In this document: positions 8,178-15,888 of the stretch, one piece after another | Layout of the letters: every line of letters starts with the position of its first letter | Numbering within the stretch: the first letter of the stretch is position 1 | From: Isohypsibius dastychi | Lineage: Eukaryota > Tardigrada > Eutardigrada > Parachela > Isohypsibiidae | DNA length: 15,888 nt | Assembly: GCA_034696485.1 (NCBI GenBank) | Contig: JAQIWT010000716.1 | Span: 1-15,888 of the forward strand | Direction: 5' to 3' | Program-made: the position numbers and the translations under genes | The notes under the pieces: model-generated | The model's database searches: none | What the model was told of the DNA's origin: nothing | The model's input: only the letters and a program-made list of their open reading frames with translations

Positions 8178-11100
8178 GTGAGTGTCCGTAGTGGCGCGTA
8201 GTCACGGCAACGTACACCGGCATCTGACTCAGGTGCCTGTTTTTTCTCTTCTTCTTTCTCAAAGCACCATAACCTGCTTAGTCAGCGCAATTCTTGCCTG
8301 CACTTGAATAGTGTTTGAACGTTAACTACACTTTCTAACCTCGGGTCATTTCCTGACTTTTTGTGCCATTTTCAATAGACCGGGATTGGGGGGGGGGGGG
8401 GGGGGTGTTGTCTGGGACTTGGTAATTTTATTTTCCAGGGCAATTACTAATGTATATCAACTCGATACTACACTTGTGTGTGAGGATTTGTGATGGGCGA
8501 CCGGCCGAGCCAGAGCGAAAGTTGAGTAATTAGGTTACTTGTATTTGCATAAAGTTGGGCAAGAAATGAGATCGCGGGTCGGGGTAGGAAGGAAGGAAGG
8601 AAAAAGTTCAGCTGGTGTTGTCTTTGATGAATCTCGATTTGGCATCATCTCTCTTCTTAATTCAAACATTGGTCCCGCGCGCCGGACGTTTGTGTGAGAA
8701 AATGAGAAGAGAGCAAGACGTTGTCCTGAATATTTATTTATCCACGTCGTCAAGAATATGGTCAGCACGTGATTTGAGACTGCGAAGGAGAGTTCATTCG
8801 AAGAAACAGCTGCATTCCAACAGAGCGGTTGGCCTTGTGTGTACAATAGTCACAAACTCTGGGCGCTACGGTAAAGCTGTTCACCTTGAGGCGATCTCAT
8901 TCTTTTCCTCATTTGTCCGTCTCTCTCTCGGCTCTGCTTCAGAGTACGGATGAGATCATGAGTGCAGCGTGCATCAGCGCGCCGCACCTGTTCACTGTGA
9001 ACCGCGCAAATTGAGAGAACGCAGACAAATAAATCAGCTAGACGCATTTTACGATCGCGGCAGGAAAAAATGTCAGGGTCGGGTTGGCTGAGTTTCGGCC
9101 GTTTTTCACTTTGTGCAACAGGGCGAGTGAGACACGGTTTTTCGCAGCAGTCCCCCGTGAGAGCGAGCTCAAAAAAACACACAGCGTGAAATTGTCTCTT
9201 GTGTGTGGCGATGACCTTGATTGATAATTTGCTTAGTTGAGCCCGAGTTGAATTGACAAGGAAAGGTAATAAAACGCGCCCGGAGGTGGCAGACTCTGTG
9301 ACGTGAGTTGTCTCGGTGTTTGTTTTTTTGGGCCAGCTGCTTCCGTCTGCTTTGCCCCCGTCGTCGTTCGTTTCCTTCCTTCCCGGAGTGACGGAAACAG
9401 ATGGATTGGAATGCAAGCATGTTCTAACCTCGATAAACTCCCCACACAACTTTCCTCGATCCGATCATCTAACCAACGCGAGCCAATCGATAGATCCATA
9501 TTTTCGTTGCCGCCGTACAAATCTCGTATGCTTGTCTGGCTCTCGTTTTTGCAACCAGGGGGGATTTGTAACGCTCGTGCCATTTCCGCAGAATACAATA
9601 GTGTGTATTGTAGTTCAAGTGGATGTACTAGGGTACACCTAGAAAAAATGGCGGGCTTAGATTTTAATGAGGATTACGAGCGCTGCTGAGCTGATAGAAG
9701 AACGAACGTGCGCTAATTTCATTTCGGGATCAGTCCGATGCGGTTAGTCAGCCTGAAAGACTTTTCACCGAATTATTTATTTTTCGAGCAAATGCTTTCT
9801 GGCTCGATTAATTCAGCTCTGTATTTTGGGAAGCGGGAGAGCTTTTGATTGGTTAAAATGCCAGGTCACATTTAAAATTACATGTTTGATAAACGGCAAT
9901 GGGGCAGAAGATTCATATATAGCAATTGTGTTTTCCAACGGTCTGGAATTTGCCGATTCTTCGAATCAATTAGCTACAATATCATTCCAGAGCGGATTAA
10001 TTAGTACTTTTGGTATACATAGAATCTCATTGAAGAACGCACTATTTATCGTAATCGCAAATATACTACCCAGTAGGTGAATTAAAAGGGCTTATCTCGG
10101 AATTGAGAAAGTGTATCAAAACGAAACGTTTCGTGTTTGCACTGAGCTTTCATGGAGATCAATGGGGGGATTTAATTTAGTCTTTCACGGTGGCATAGTG
10201 CGCCATACAACTAGATTGTGCAATTCAGCCAGCGCAGCTGTTCATCACTTGAAAATCAAAATCCACCAAACCTTTGTAAAAACAAGGTCATTTGCTAGCT
10301 GGAAAATTAGGTTGCCTTGAATTTCGTGTGTGTGTGTATATTGTGCTTGTGTGGCCAAGGCCATCCACTTTCCAATCAATTCGCAGACACAATGCGCCAA
10401 TTTTCGCGCTAGAATCCGGACTCCGGGTGCTGGAAAGCAGGGAGTCTATGATGGAATGCTGTGTTGGGTAGGAAATGCAGTCCGGGTCTCTGTAATTGTG
10501 CGTCAGCCAATAGGAATGCGAGGTTAGCTCCGCCCAGCTAGACACTTTGCCCTCCGTTGTAGATACGCACGTTGTATTTAAAGAGAGAGGCAGAGAGAGA
10601 GAGAGAGACCGAGGCCATCGATTTAACTTGACCGAGCGGAGTGGAGCGAGAGCCTTGCCAGAATCAGCTGCAGTGCATCTGCTCCATTCCATTCCATTTG
10701 TAACAGCTGATACGAGATTCGTCGTCTTTTATTTTCCCCGTCTCCACTTTTCGCGCCGTTTTCCCCGCGATTTCGCAACTCGTGCGCGCCAAATTCCCAT
10801 TCTCATCTCGTTTTGAAGGTTTATCTTCGGTTTCGCAATGGATTTTTCACCCGAATCCCCCAATCCCATGTTCAACGGTTCTGGATCTGAGACTGATCGA
10901 AATGTCTCATCCTCAAGGTACGAGAACCGCGAATTCATGTTTGTTGCGCATCAAAATATGAGTCAGCTGGTGGGAATGATTGAGAAATTGCGTAATTCAG
11001 GCCGTTCCCCAATGTAGGCTATCGATTGATCTGGAGGGGCTAAAGTACAGGGTTTTCTCCATTCATTCCGTAATAGATAGCCACGTCATTATTCGATTTT

Positions 11101-14100
11101 CGATCTCAAAGTCCCTCTTGGTTGTATGCGTTTACTCCGTTGCCCTATCAGATTCGATAACAGCGTATGATTGTCTCATTCATAATTAACTAGCTGGTGT
11201 GGTTGTGGTGACATGGAAGAGGTGATACACATTTCCGTTGCACTTTACCAAATTTGATTTAATCAGAGTTCAAGAAAAAGAGAGACACGGGGCAGACGCA
11301 CTGTCTGCCTGGGATCACGTTGACCCGCGTCGAATTTCTGAACGGCTGGAATTTCTCCCAATTGAATGAGCACCCTGTCTGACCTATTGTCCGTTCAGGC
11401 TTTTGACCAATGAGCAATAGGTCAAATGTCCATTTAAATTGTTTCTGTAGTTTTTTCTGGTGCGATGACGAAATGATACGTCGCCGTTGCGCATGATTCA
11501 TATAAAATAAATATTGAGTACAGTACAGTACTGCGTTTCGATCCGATCAGCTGGCGTTTGCTTGAATCAACTGCCTTTTACGCGCCTCGCGCCCATTTGC
11601 TCTTTGAATTTCCGATTTTCCTGTGTGCGGCAACGGCCAAGCAACCACTTTGTAAAGAAGAGGGGCTCGATTCGAATTATGTCATCACCCCCTTGATTAT
11701 TTTTGATTTCTCATCCACCCGTGTCTAATTTCGGCACACGCTAAAATATATCAATAAATGACGCAACGTATATGGGTAGGAAGTGTGAATCCGCTAAAGT
11801 CGATAACATGATCACTTTCTTTGACATGTTTTCTGGGATTTTTCCCGTGTCTACTGACCTGAGATTATTTATTGGCTAGAATCATTTACTGGTGTTACAG
11901 ATGATAAATTTTTCTCATCGAAATTTGTATTTTTCTGTCAGGATTGGTGGTTTAATTTGAATATCAACTGATTGAAATTAAATATGATTAGATATGGGAA
12001 TTTGGGTTTTATTTGAATTTCGTCAGCATGTGTACCGGGGAGTGGGTGGTTGCGCTCTGTTTTTCGCTGTGAGTTGAGTTTGCGCACGACCCGCTTTCGA
12101 AACAGCTGTTTGGTGATTCTGGCGGAAGTGGATGAGAAATCGGACACTGGGTTGGAAGATTTTATCGTGAATGGCCGCAAGATATCGTTTTACAAGTTGG
12201 GTGGCAATAAATGAGAGTGAGAATATGTTCTGCGATGATATTTCGGTCAACAGGGAAAATATTAAAGATTAATGTGGAGCAGACGGACGGGTTGTGTAAA
12301 TAGAAGAGACGGTGGGAGAGGGCTTTTATATTTGGAATGAAGAAAGGACATTATTCTTTTCGGCTGAAATGTAAAGGAAGCGCACTTTGATCGGACGTGA
12401 ATAAAATGAATATTTATCTTGCCGCCACTTTTAATATCGATCGTTCTGATTTTCGAAACAACTGACCCAGATAACTACTTTGGAACATTTTCCCAGACCG
12501 TAAAATACGTAATCCTAGTTTATCATAAAAAATTCCTTCGCTTTTAAAAAAAGCAAGAATTCGTCATGTGACTGATTTAATAATTCTAATGTGTTTTTTT
12601 AGGAGCTCTGGAAAGCGGGATCGATCAGCTGGCCAGCCGAACCATCCGCCGGAACAAGACAAGCGTCTGCGTCGGGAGATCGCCAACAGCAACGAACGCC
12701 GCCGGATGCAGTGTATCAATAACGGATTTGTCAGCTTGCAGATGATTCTCCCCAAGATGTACACAAAACGTGGCGAAAAAATGAGCAAGGTACGTTCCAA
12801 AAAAGAATGAAATAAGTTGAACCTAAATTAGTTAATGGAATTAATTTTCCCGAAAGTGAGTGATTTGTTTTCACAAAATGCTCAAAAGCGTGAAGCTCAC
12901 AATTCAGGCTTTTTTCTGATGAAAAAAATATGGCGAGACAGATCCGGGATGAAGTTTGAATAGAGGAAAAAAATCGGCGCCGATTTTGAGTTTGACTGAA
13001 AACATCGCGGTTTATTTTCAATCAGTTTGTTATAACATCACCATTTTGAAAATTTACCATTTGAATGTATTTGTCCGTTAAAACAGTTGTTTACTAAATT
13101 TGATTTCTCAGCTGTATTTGTGCGTCATTTGTGCAGTTTTGAAATTTATCAGAAAGTCACGTCCGCACCCGGATTTCAGAATGGCGACACTTTATCAGGC
13201 GGGGAGCGGCAATTTGAATTGTTCCATTAGTCTCTGCTAGCTTGTAAATATAAATAATCAACCCAGCCGGCTAGCCTGTCTTTTACGAATTTTGACTAAC
13301 AGATGACGAAAGTGAGCCACGGCAGTTGTTTGTTTGTGTCATTCTCGTGTTGATGTTGGCTGGGCGGCGCCGGGCAGACTTTGAACTCTTGTCGGCATGA
13401 AACGCATGAATGGTGTGAATTGTGCGATTAATTTGCATGGGAATGTGATTGCGGAATTTGTTTTTGATTTTTCGGAATGAAAACTAGATAAGAAAGGCAT
13501 TTTGAAAATAAACTTGACCGCTTATCTACGAAATTCCATCTGAATGTAAGGTTTTGATCCAGCCGTTTTACTATAGAATATTCGTACACACAGCCATTTG
13601 TGCAGGTTTATTGGATTGAGAGATTTGTAGGCTTTTGTTGGGATATTCATATTTCGTGAAGATTATGATTGTATTCGAGAGGCACAAGTGCCTTCTCAAC
13701 ATTCTTTCTTAATTTTAGTGGACTGAAATGCTCTCAAGGAAGTTTGGTCATTGTTGTCTCTTAAACGTTTCGAGTTTCTTGACCGGTGACTCATTTTGCC
13801 GATTTTATATTTTGGTTATTTTTTGGTGAGAATTATTTATTAAAAGTAGGGTTCTTTATTGTTGAAATTTTGAACCAGATTTCGTCTTTTGTGTTTTTGC
13901 CGGTTGTTATCCCGGTTTCTCAAATTTGTCCTGTTATTCTTGAATGATGAAATTTGTCTAGACATTTCGTAGCGTATTTGGGTTGAAAGTCAGAAGAGAT
14001 TTATAATGGTAAGGGTGAGGCAGGCTGTCAGAGAAATTGCCTGTCATTTAGGCAGTTTCCGTTTGAGCTGGAATGTGATTAATGACCTTGGCGCAGCGGA

Positions 14101-15837
14101 TTTGTTTTTATTTTTGACACTCGTTCAATTTTTGAACGTGTCTGCGACTTAATCTGGCGAATTAATTGCCGATTTTATTTTGCGCTTTTTCATGGAGTTC
14201 AAGAATAAATACATTGGAATTCGAATTTAAATAAATGTTTGTGATGTGCGCGGTGATTTTTGATCGAGGGGTTGTTGATGATTAAGTATGGAAATGAGTT
14301 CCGGGAAGGAATTTGAGCGGCGTGATTAGATCTGAGGATTTGTTTCAGCGGTTGATGTTTTGTTGGGGCATTAGTCGCAGGTCCACTGATGATCACTCGA
14401 GCGTTTTTCACCAGCTCGGAATTTGTTTCTGATGAACTTGTTTACTCGTTTTCCGGTTGTTGGACTCTCGGCTGGTTGCGTAGCATTTGCTTGATTGATG
14501 TGACCTGTTGGTTGATTGATTGTAACTGATTGCGAAATGACGTTGCTACCAAATAACAGCCAACAGGTGGCGCTGCTGAAACTGGCCGCTTTTTTCTTGC
14601 ATATCTATCTCGTCGTTTTGAGCCATCCGTTTTTCTTTATTTTTTATTTGATTCACGTTGTAGCTTTAATTTCTATCGTTATTTTGAGTGCAGTATAGGA
14701 TCCATGAATTAGGCTAAATCAGTTTTGAACTCGTAATCAGGTTTTAGTAATTTTTTTCGGTTTTTTCAGGCTGCAGTCTTGCAGAGCACGGTGGAATATA
14801 TTAGCAAATTGGAAATGGAAAACTCGAAGCTGCAAGCGAAAAACGAAGCCCTTCTTCAGAAAGTCAATCAGCACCGATTGGATAGCGGAGGAGGTAATAT
14901 TTCCGGTCCGGATGAGCGGATTAACCCTAAAATGAAAAGCTCTATTGACAAATAAAATTATTTTTTAATAAATTCCATTTTCATTATTTTTATTGTAATT
15001 GTTTTTGTTTCGAATTCTCGAGATATGAAAGTTTAGAGTTTCTCGTTTGACTTCCGCTTCATGTCTAACTTGTTTCAGAGTCGAATGATGAAGGAATCTC
15101 GATTGCCGAAGATATTGAACGTCGCGTTTCCAGTGTGAAAGATTTGGTCAACATGGTGCAACACTGGCGGCAGAAGTGTAATCGCGAAAGATGTCTACGA
15201 ACTCAAGCTGATGAAGATATTCGACGATTGGTTCTTGAGATGCAGTATTGCCCGTCAGGATGCTCCAAACGCGAACACTCCATCCTTCGTCGTTCCAAGT
15301 CACCCAGTCCAGAAGAATATTGCTATGACCGCGACAATTTCATCTCTGCAAATCAGGATGAATACCTACTTCCGGCCTCGCCGTCCGTCATTGTCAAGGT
15401 ACGGATTAAAAGCAGGAACAAAACCGCGTATTTCTCAATTTGAATATCAAAAACTTGATAACTTTCTTGTCTAATTGTTCTATCTCTTTCAGGCTCCAGT
15501 TCCGACTGTTATTAAAGTGGACACTTACTCGCAGTTCCCCGAGGTCCCTGAAGCCCCCCGTCAACGTAAGGCCCCCAAGCAGCCGCGTCAGCCTCAACCA
15601 ACTATCCGTCAGTGTCCTTGCGGTCAGCCGACCTGCGACGGCAACATCCCCAAATGTTATCCAACCGGAAGTGGTGCGGCCGAGGAACAACCGCTGACCG
15701 GCTTTGATTTGCTCGTGAAAGCCATTAAGTTTTCGGAACATAACTGGGACCTGTCTTGCGATCGAAGCGACTCTGGATGCTCTGAGGAGACGTTTGACTC
15801 GAATGAACCGCTTAAGGTGACTGGACTAACCATGTAA
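8002..15837 (+). CDS. TFAP4: AP-4-like bHLH leucine-zipper transcription factor, isoform A (upstream first exon)
   Basis: Exons 8002-8177, 12603-12789, 14770-14893, 15079-15398 and 15493-15837 (TAA) join in frame to 383 residues. AP-4 proteins are nuclear homodimers that bind CAGCTG. Residues 79-134 are the bHLH. Its basic region RREIANSNERRRMQ is the AP-4 signature. Helix 1 runs to QMILP, the loop MYTKRGEK seems about three residues longer than in the vertebrate protein, and helix 2 is MSKAAVLQSTVEYI. The first zipper follows with Leu135, Leu142 and Leu149 in heptad spacing. A second helical segment (about 175-218, VKDLVNMVQHW...LVLEMQ) matches the position of the second AP-4 zipper. Near the C-terminus TGFDLLVKAIKFSEH (338-352) resembles the conserved AP-4 tail segment. 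Introns are 4425, 1980, 185 and 94 bases with GT-AG ends. C. elegans HLH-11 and Drosophila Cropped would be the expected orthologues. An unusual Cys cluster lies at 310-324. Confidence 0.9.
8388..8405. repeat. 18-base poly(G) tract
   Basis: An uninterrupted G run begins after CGGGATT. It is the reverse-strand equivalent of the C17 tract at 2067. On the coding strand of intron 1 it could form a G-quadruplex in the nascent transcript. The length may be approximate. Confidence 0.9.
8543..8550 (-). promoter_or_regulatory. Octamer site (ATGCAAAT on the - strand)
   Basis: ATTTGCAT is the exact complement of the POU-factor octamer ATGCAAAT. A second exact copy lies in intron 2 at 13431. Both are intronic and in the same orientation, so they could be enhancer elements. 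This is motif evidence only. Confidence 0.3.
8587..8602 (+). repeat. (GGAA)4 microsatellite
   Basis: Four perfect GGAA units lie just upstream of a CAGCTG at 8609. GGAA repeats are potential ETS-family binding arrays. The short length makes this weak. Confidence 0.7.
10326..10337 (+). repeat. (GT)6 microsatellite
   Basis: Six GT units follow ATTTC and run into ATATTG, about 500 bases upstream of exon 1b. No function is evident. Confidence 0.8.
10507..10610 (+). promoter_or_regulatory. Candidate promoter P2 for exon 1b
   Basis: In order on the + strand there is a CCAAT box (10507-10511), a CCGCCC GC-type box (10530-10535), a TATA-like TATTTAAA (10575-10582) and GA repeats including (AG)8 at 10592-10608. 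The TATA-like element lies 256 bases before the exon 1b start codon, a plausible 5' UTR length. CAGCTG sites follow at 10665 and 10704, inside the presumed 5' UTR. The arrangement supports transcription beginning here, independently of exon 1a. Confidence 0.5.
10704..10709. promoter_or_regulatory. AP-4-type E-box in AACAGCTGAT context
   Basis: CAGCTG here is flanked as AACAGCTGAT, which fits the extended AP-4 consensus AWCAGCTGWT. It sits about 130 bases before the exon 1b start and downstream of the TATA-like box. A partner CAGCTG lies at 10665-10670. This is the best single candidate for direct autoregulation. Confidence 0.45.
10838..10917 (+). CDS. TFAP4: Alternative first coding exon 1b of the AP-4-like gene (isoform B, 351 residues)
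   Basis: ATG at 10838 opens a 26-codon exon (MDFSPESPNPMFN, then a Ser/Gly-rich tail) ending TCAAG|GTACGAG. It leaves the same two bases (AG) as exon 1a, so joining to 12603 again makes an Arg codon and stays in frame. The resulting protein has 351 residues. The peptide has two Ser-Pro sites and no psi-K-x-E motif, unlike exon 1a. A promoter-like CCAAT/TATA/GA arrangement precedes it. No domain is recognisable. It could also be an internal exon, but no clear acceptor lies close before the ATG. Confidence 0.65.
10918..12602 (+). other. Second part of intron 1, between exon 1b and the bHLH exon
   Basis: The stretch runs from GTACGAG to TTTTTTTAG. It holds CAGCTG at 10964, 11548 and 12103, a short palindromic CAGTACTG run at about 11521, and an A/T-rich inverted repeat (TTTAATTT 11951-11958 with AAATTAAA 11975-11982). 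No open frame here resembles a protein domain. Confidence 0.6.
12103..12108. promoter_or_regulatory. Palindromic E-box in AAACAGCTGTTT context
   Basis: CAGCTG lies in a perfect 12-bp palindrome at 12100-12111. It matches AWCAGCTGWT on both strands and lies about 500 bases before the bHLH exon. Confidence 0.4.
12603..12789 (+). CDS. TFAP4: Shared bHLH exon 2 of the AP-4-like gene
   Basis: This exon encodes the basic region, helix 1 and the loop (residues 60-121 in isoform A numbering). KRDRSAGQPNHPPEQDKRLRR leads into EIANSNERRRMQCINNGF. The Glu and Arg residues of NERRR are those that read the E-box in this superfamily. It ends AAG|GTACGT at the start of helix 2. Cys96 replaces the residue usually Ser or Ala in helix 1. 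It also contains a CAGCTG at 12626-12631. Confidence 0.9.
12970..12987. repeat. 18-bp perfect palindrome AAAATCGGC|GCCGATTTT
   Basis: Both halves are exact reverse complements with no spacer. The G/C-rich centre flanked by A/T arms suggests a homodimer binding site or a cruciform-prone sequence. It is reported because a perfect 18-mer palindrome is not expected in a window of this size. Confidence 0.8.
13431..13438 (-). promoter_or_regulatory. Octamer site in intron 2
   Basis: This is the second exact ATTTGCAT (complement of ATGCAAAT) in introns of the AP-4-like gene. It lies in a somewhat G/C-richer stretch with a GGGCGG 65 bases upstream. Confidence 0.3.
14770..14893 (+). CDS. TFAP4: Exon 3 of the AP-4-like gene: helix 2 and first leucine zipper
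   Basis: Residues 122-162 encode AAVLQSTVEYISKLEMENSK and the zipper, with Leu135, Leu142 and Leu149 at heptad spacing. Helix 2 runs without a break into the zipper, as in AP-4. The exon is in phase 0 at its start and leaves one base at its GAG|GTAATA donor. Confidence 0.9.
15079..15398 (+). CDS. TFAP4: Exon 4 of the AP-4-like gene: second helical region
   Basis: The exon encodes residues 164-269 plus the end of split Glu163. ESNDEGIS resembles the acidic DEGI segment after the first AP-4 zipper. VKDLVNMVQHWRQKC to LVLEMQ is strongly helical and takes the place of the second zipper. A Cys pair (220, 224), SKSPSP and acidic residues follow, then PSVIVK at the GTACGG donor. Confidence 0.85.
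15493..15837 (+). CDS. TFAP4: Exon 5 of the AP-4-like gene: Pro/Cys-rich C-terminus
   Basis: Residues 270-383 begin with a Pro/Arg/Gln-rich stretch. Then comes a cysteine cluster C-x-C-x4-C-x6-C (310, 312, 317, 324), the conserved-looking TGFDLLVKAIKFSEH segment, and an acidic Ser-rich end with Cys358 and Cys365. The stop is TAA at 15835-15837. Only 51 bases of 3' flank are in the window and they contain no AATAAA. Confidence 0.85.
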   Translation, partial: APVPTVIKVDTYSQFPEVPEAPRQRKAPKQPRQPQPTIRQCPCGQPTCDGNIPKCYPTGSGAAEEQPLTGFDLLVKAIKFSEHNWDLSCDRSDSGCSEETFDSNEPLKVTGLTM

Positions 15838-15888
15838 TTCGTGGCGAACCCAAAAAGGCGGTTTTGACCTCTTTGTGTAGGCCGTTTT

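Larger units (their letters stand above)
8178..10837 (+). other. First part of the large intron 1, between exons 1a and 1b
   Basis: The stretch begins GTGAGT and holds the promoter of exon 1b at its 3' end. It contains an 18-base G run, five CAGCTG E-boxes before the exon 1b promoter (8609, 8807, 9334, 10235, 10665) and one beside it (10704), an octamer at 8543, GGAA and GT microsatellites, and small hairpins near 9594-9612. Overlapping long open frames occur at 8850-9690 on both strands but show no known domain. I see no certain exon here. Confidence 0.6.
12790..14769 (+). other. Intron 2 of the AP-4-like gene
   Basis: The 1980-base intron runs from GTACGT to TTTTTTCAG. It holds an 18-bp perfect palindrome (12970-12987), a CAGCTG at 13110, an octamer at 13431, a GGGCGG at 13362 and a TGACTCA (AP-1 type) at 13787. 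Open frames are short. The rest is T-rich and looks unconstrained by eye. Confidence 0.65.

Noticed and set aside
11951-11982. A/T-rich inverted repeat TTTAATTT ... AAATTAAA as a transposon end
   Set aside because: The arms are too short and A/T-only. There is no target-site duplication or transposase nearby.
15490-15888. A third ETS-like AACCGGAAGT at about 15663
   Set aside because: It lies in coding sequence (Pro-Thr-Gly-Ser codons) and is well explained by the protein.
1-15888. CRISPR arrays, bacterial operons, insertion sequences or viral genes
   Set aside because: None is visible. All coding sequence is spliced animal genes, and no regular direct-repeat/spacer pattern or transposase frame occurs.

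Overview
This is eukaryotic nuclear DNA from an animal. It holds spliced genes whose exon junctions stay in frame, GT-AG introns from 59 bases to about 4.4 kb, and an AP-4-type bHLH transcription factor, a family found in animals. Short introns with T-rich acceptors ending CAG or TAG, compact intergenic gaps and long C/G homopolymer runs suit a small-genome ecdysozoan. A nematode is my first guess and a tardigrade is possible. The organism cannot be settled from the sequence alone.

Layout: all three genes are on the + strand. (1) 1-1709 is the 3' part of a TatD-family metal-dependent nuclease gene in four visible exons; its 5' end lies outside the window. (2) 2709-6004 is a complete four-exon gene for a 1034-residue secreted, acidic, Thr/Ser-rich, probably glycosylated protein that I cannot place in a known family. 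It carries a diverged duplicated module of about 110 residues around the motifs QGSPLxKF, KRSFD and NEL. (3) 8002-15837 is a complete AP-4/TFAP4-like bHLH leucine-zipper gene. Two alternative first coding exons, at 8002-8177 and 10838-10917, end in the same splice phase and can each join the shared bHLH exon at 12603. They would give proteins of 383 and 351 residues.

The non-coding DNA around gene 3 is notable. The palindromic E-box CAGCTG, the known core target of AP-4, occurs 15 times between 6240 and 13115. In the other 9 kb I find it once. Some copies lie next to both proposed promoters, which suggests autoregulation. The same region holds a TATTTAAA/CCAAT/GA-repeat promoter upstream of exon 1b, GC boxes, octamer sites, a 62-base hairpin, an 18-bp perfect palindrome and an 18-base G run.

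The three genes do not look like one pathway or an operon, because the gaps are about 1 kb and 2 kb. No tRNA, rRNA, CRISPR array, transposase or viral gene was recognised. The best candidates for something undescribed are the modular secreted protein and the AP-4 gene with two promoters and dense target sites.
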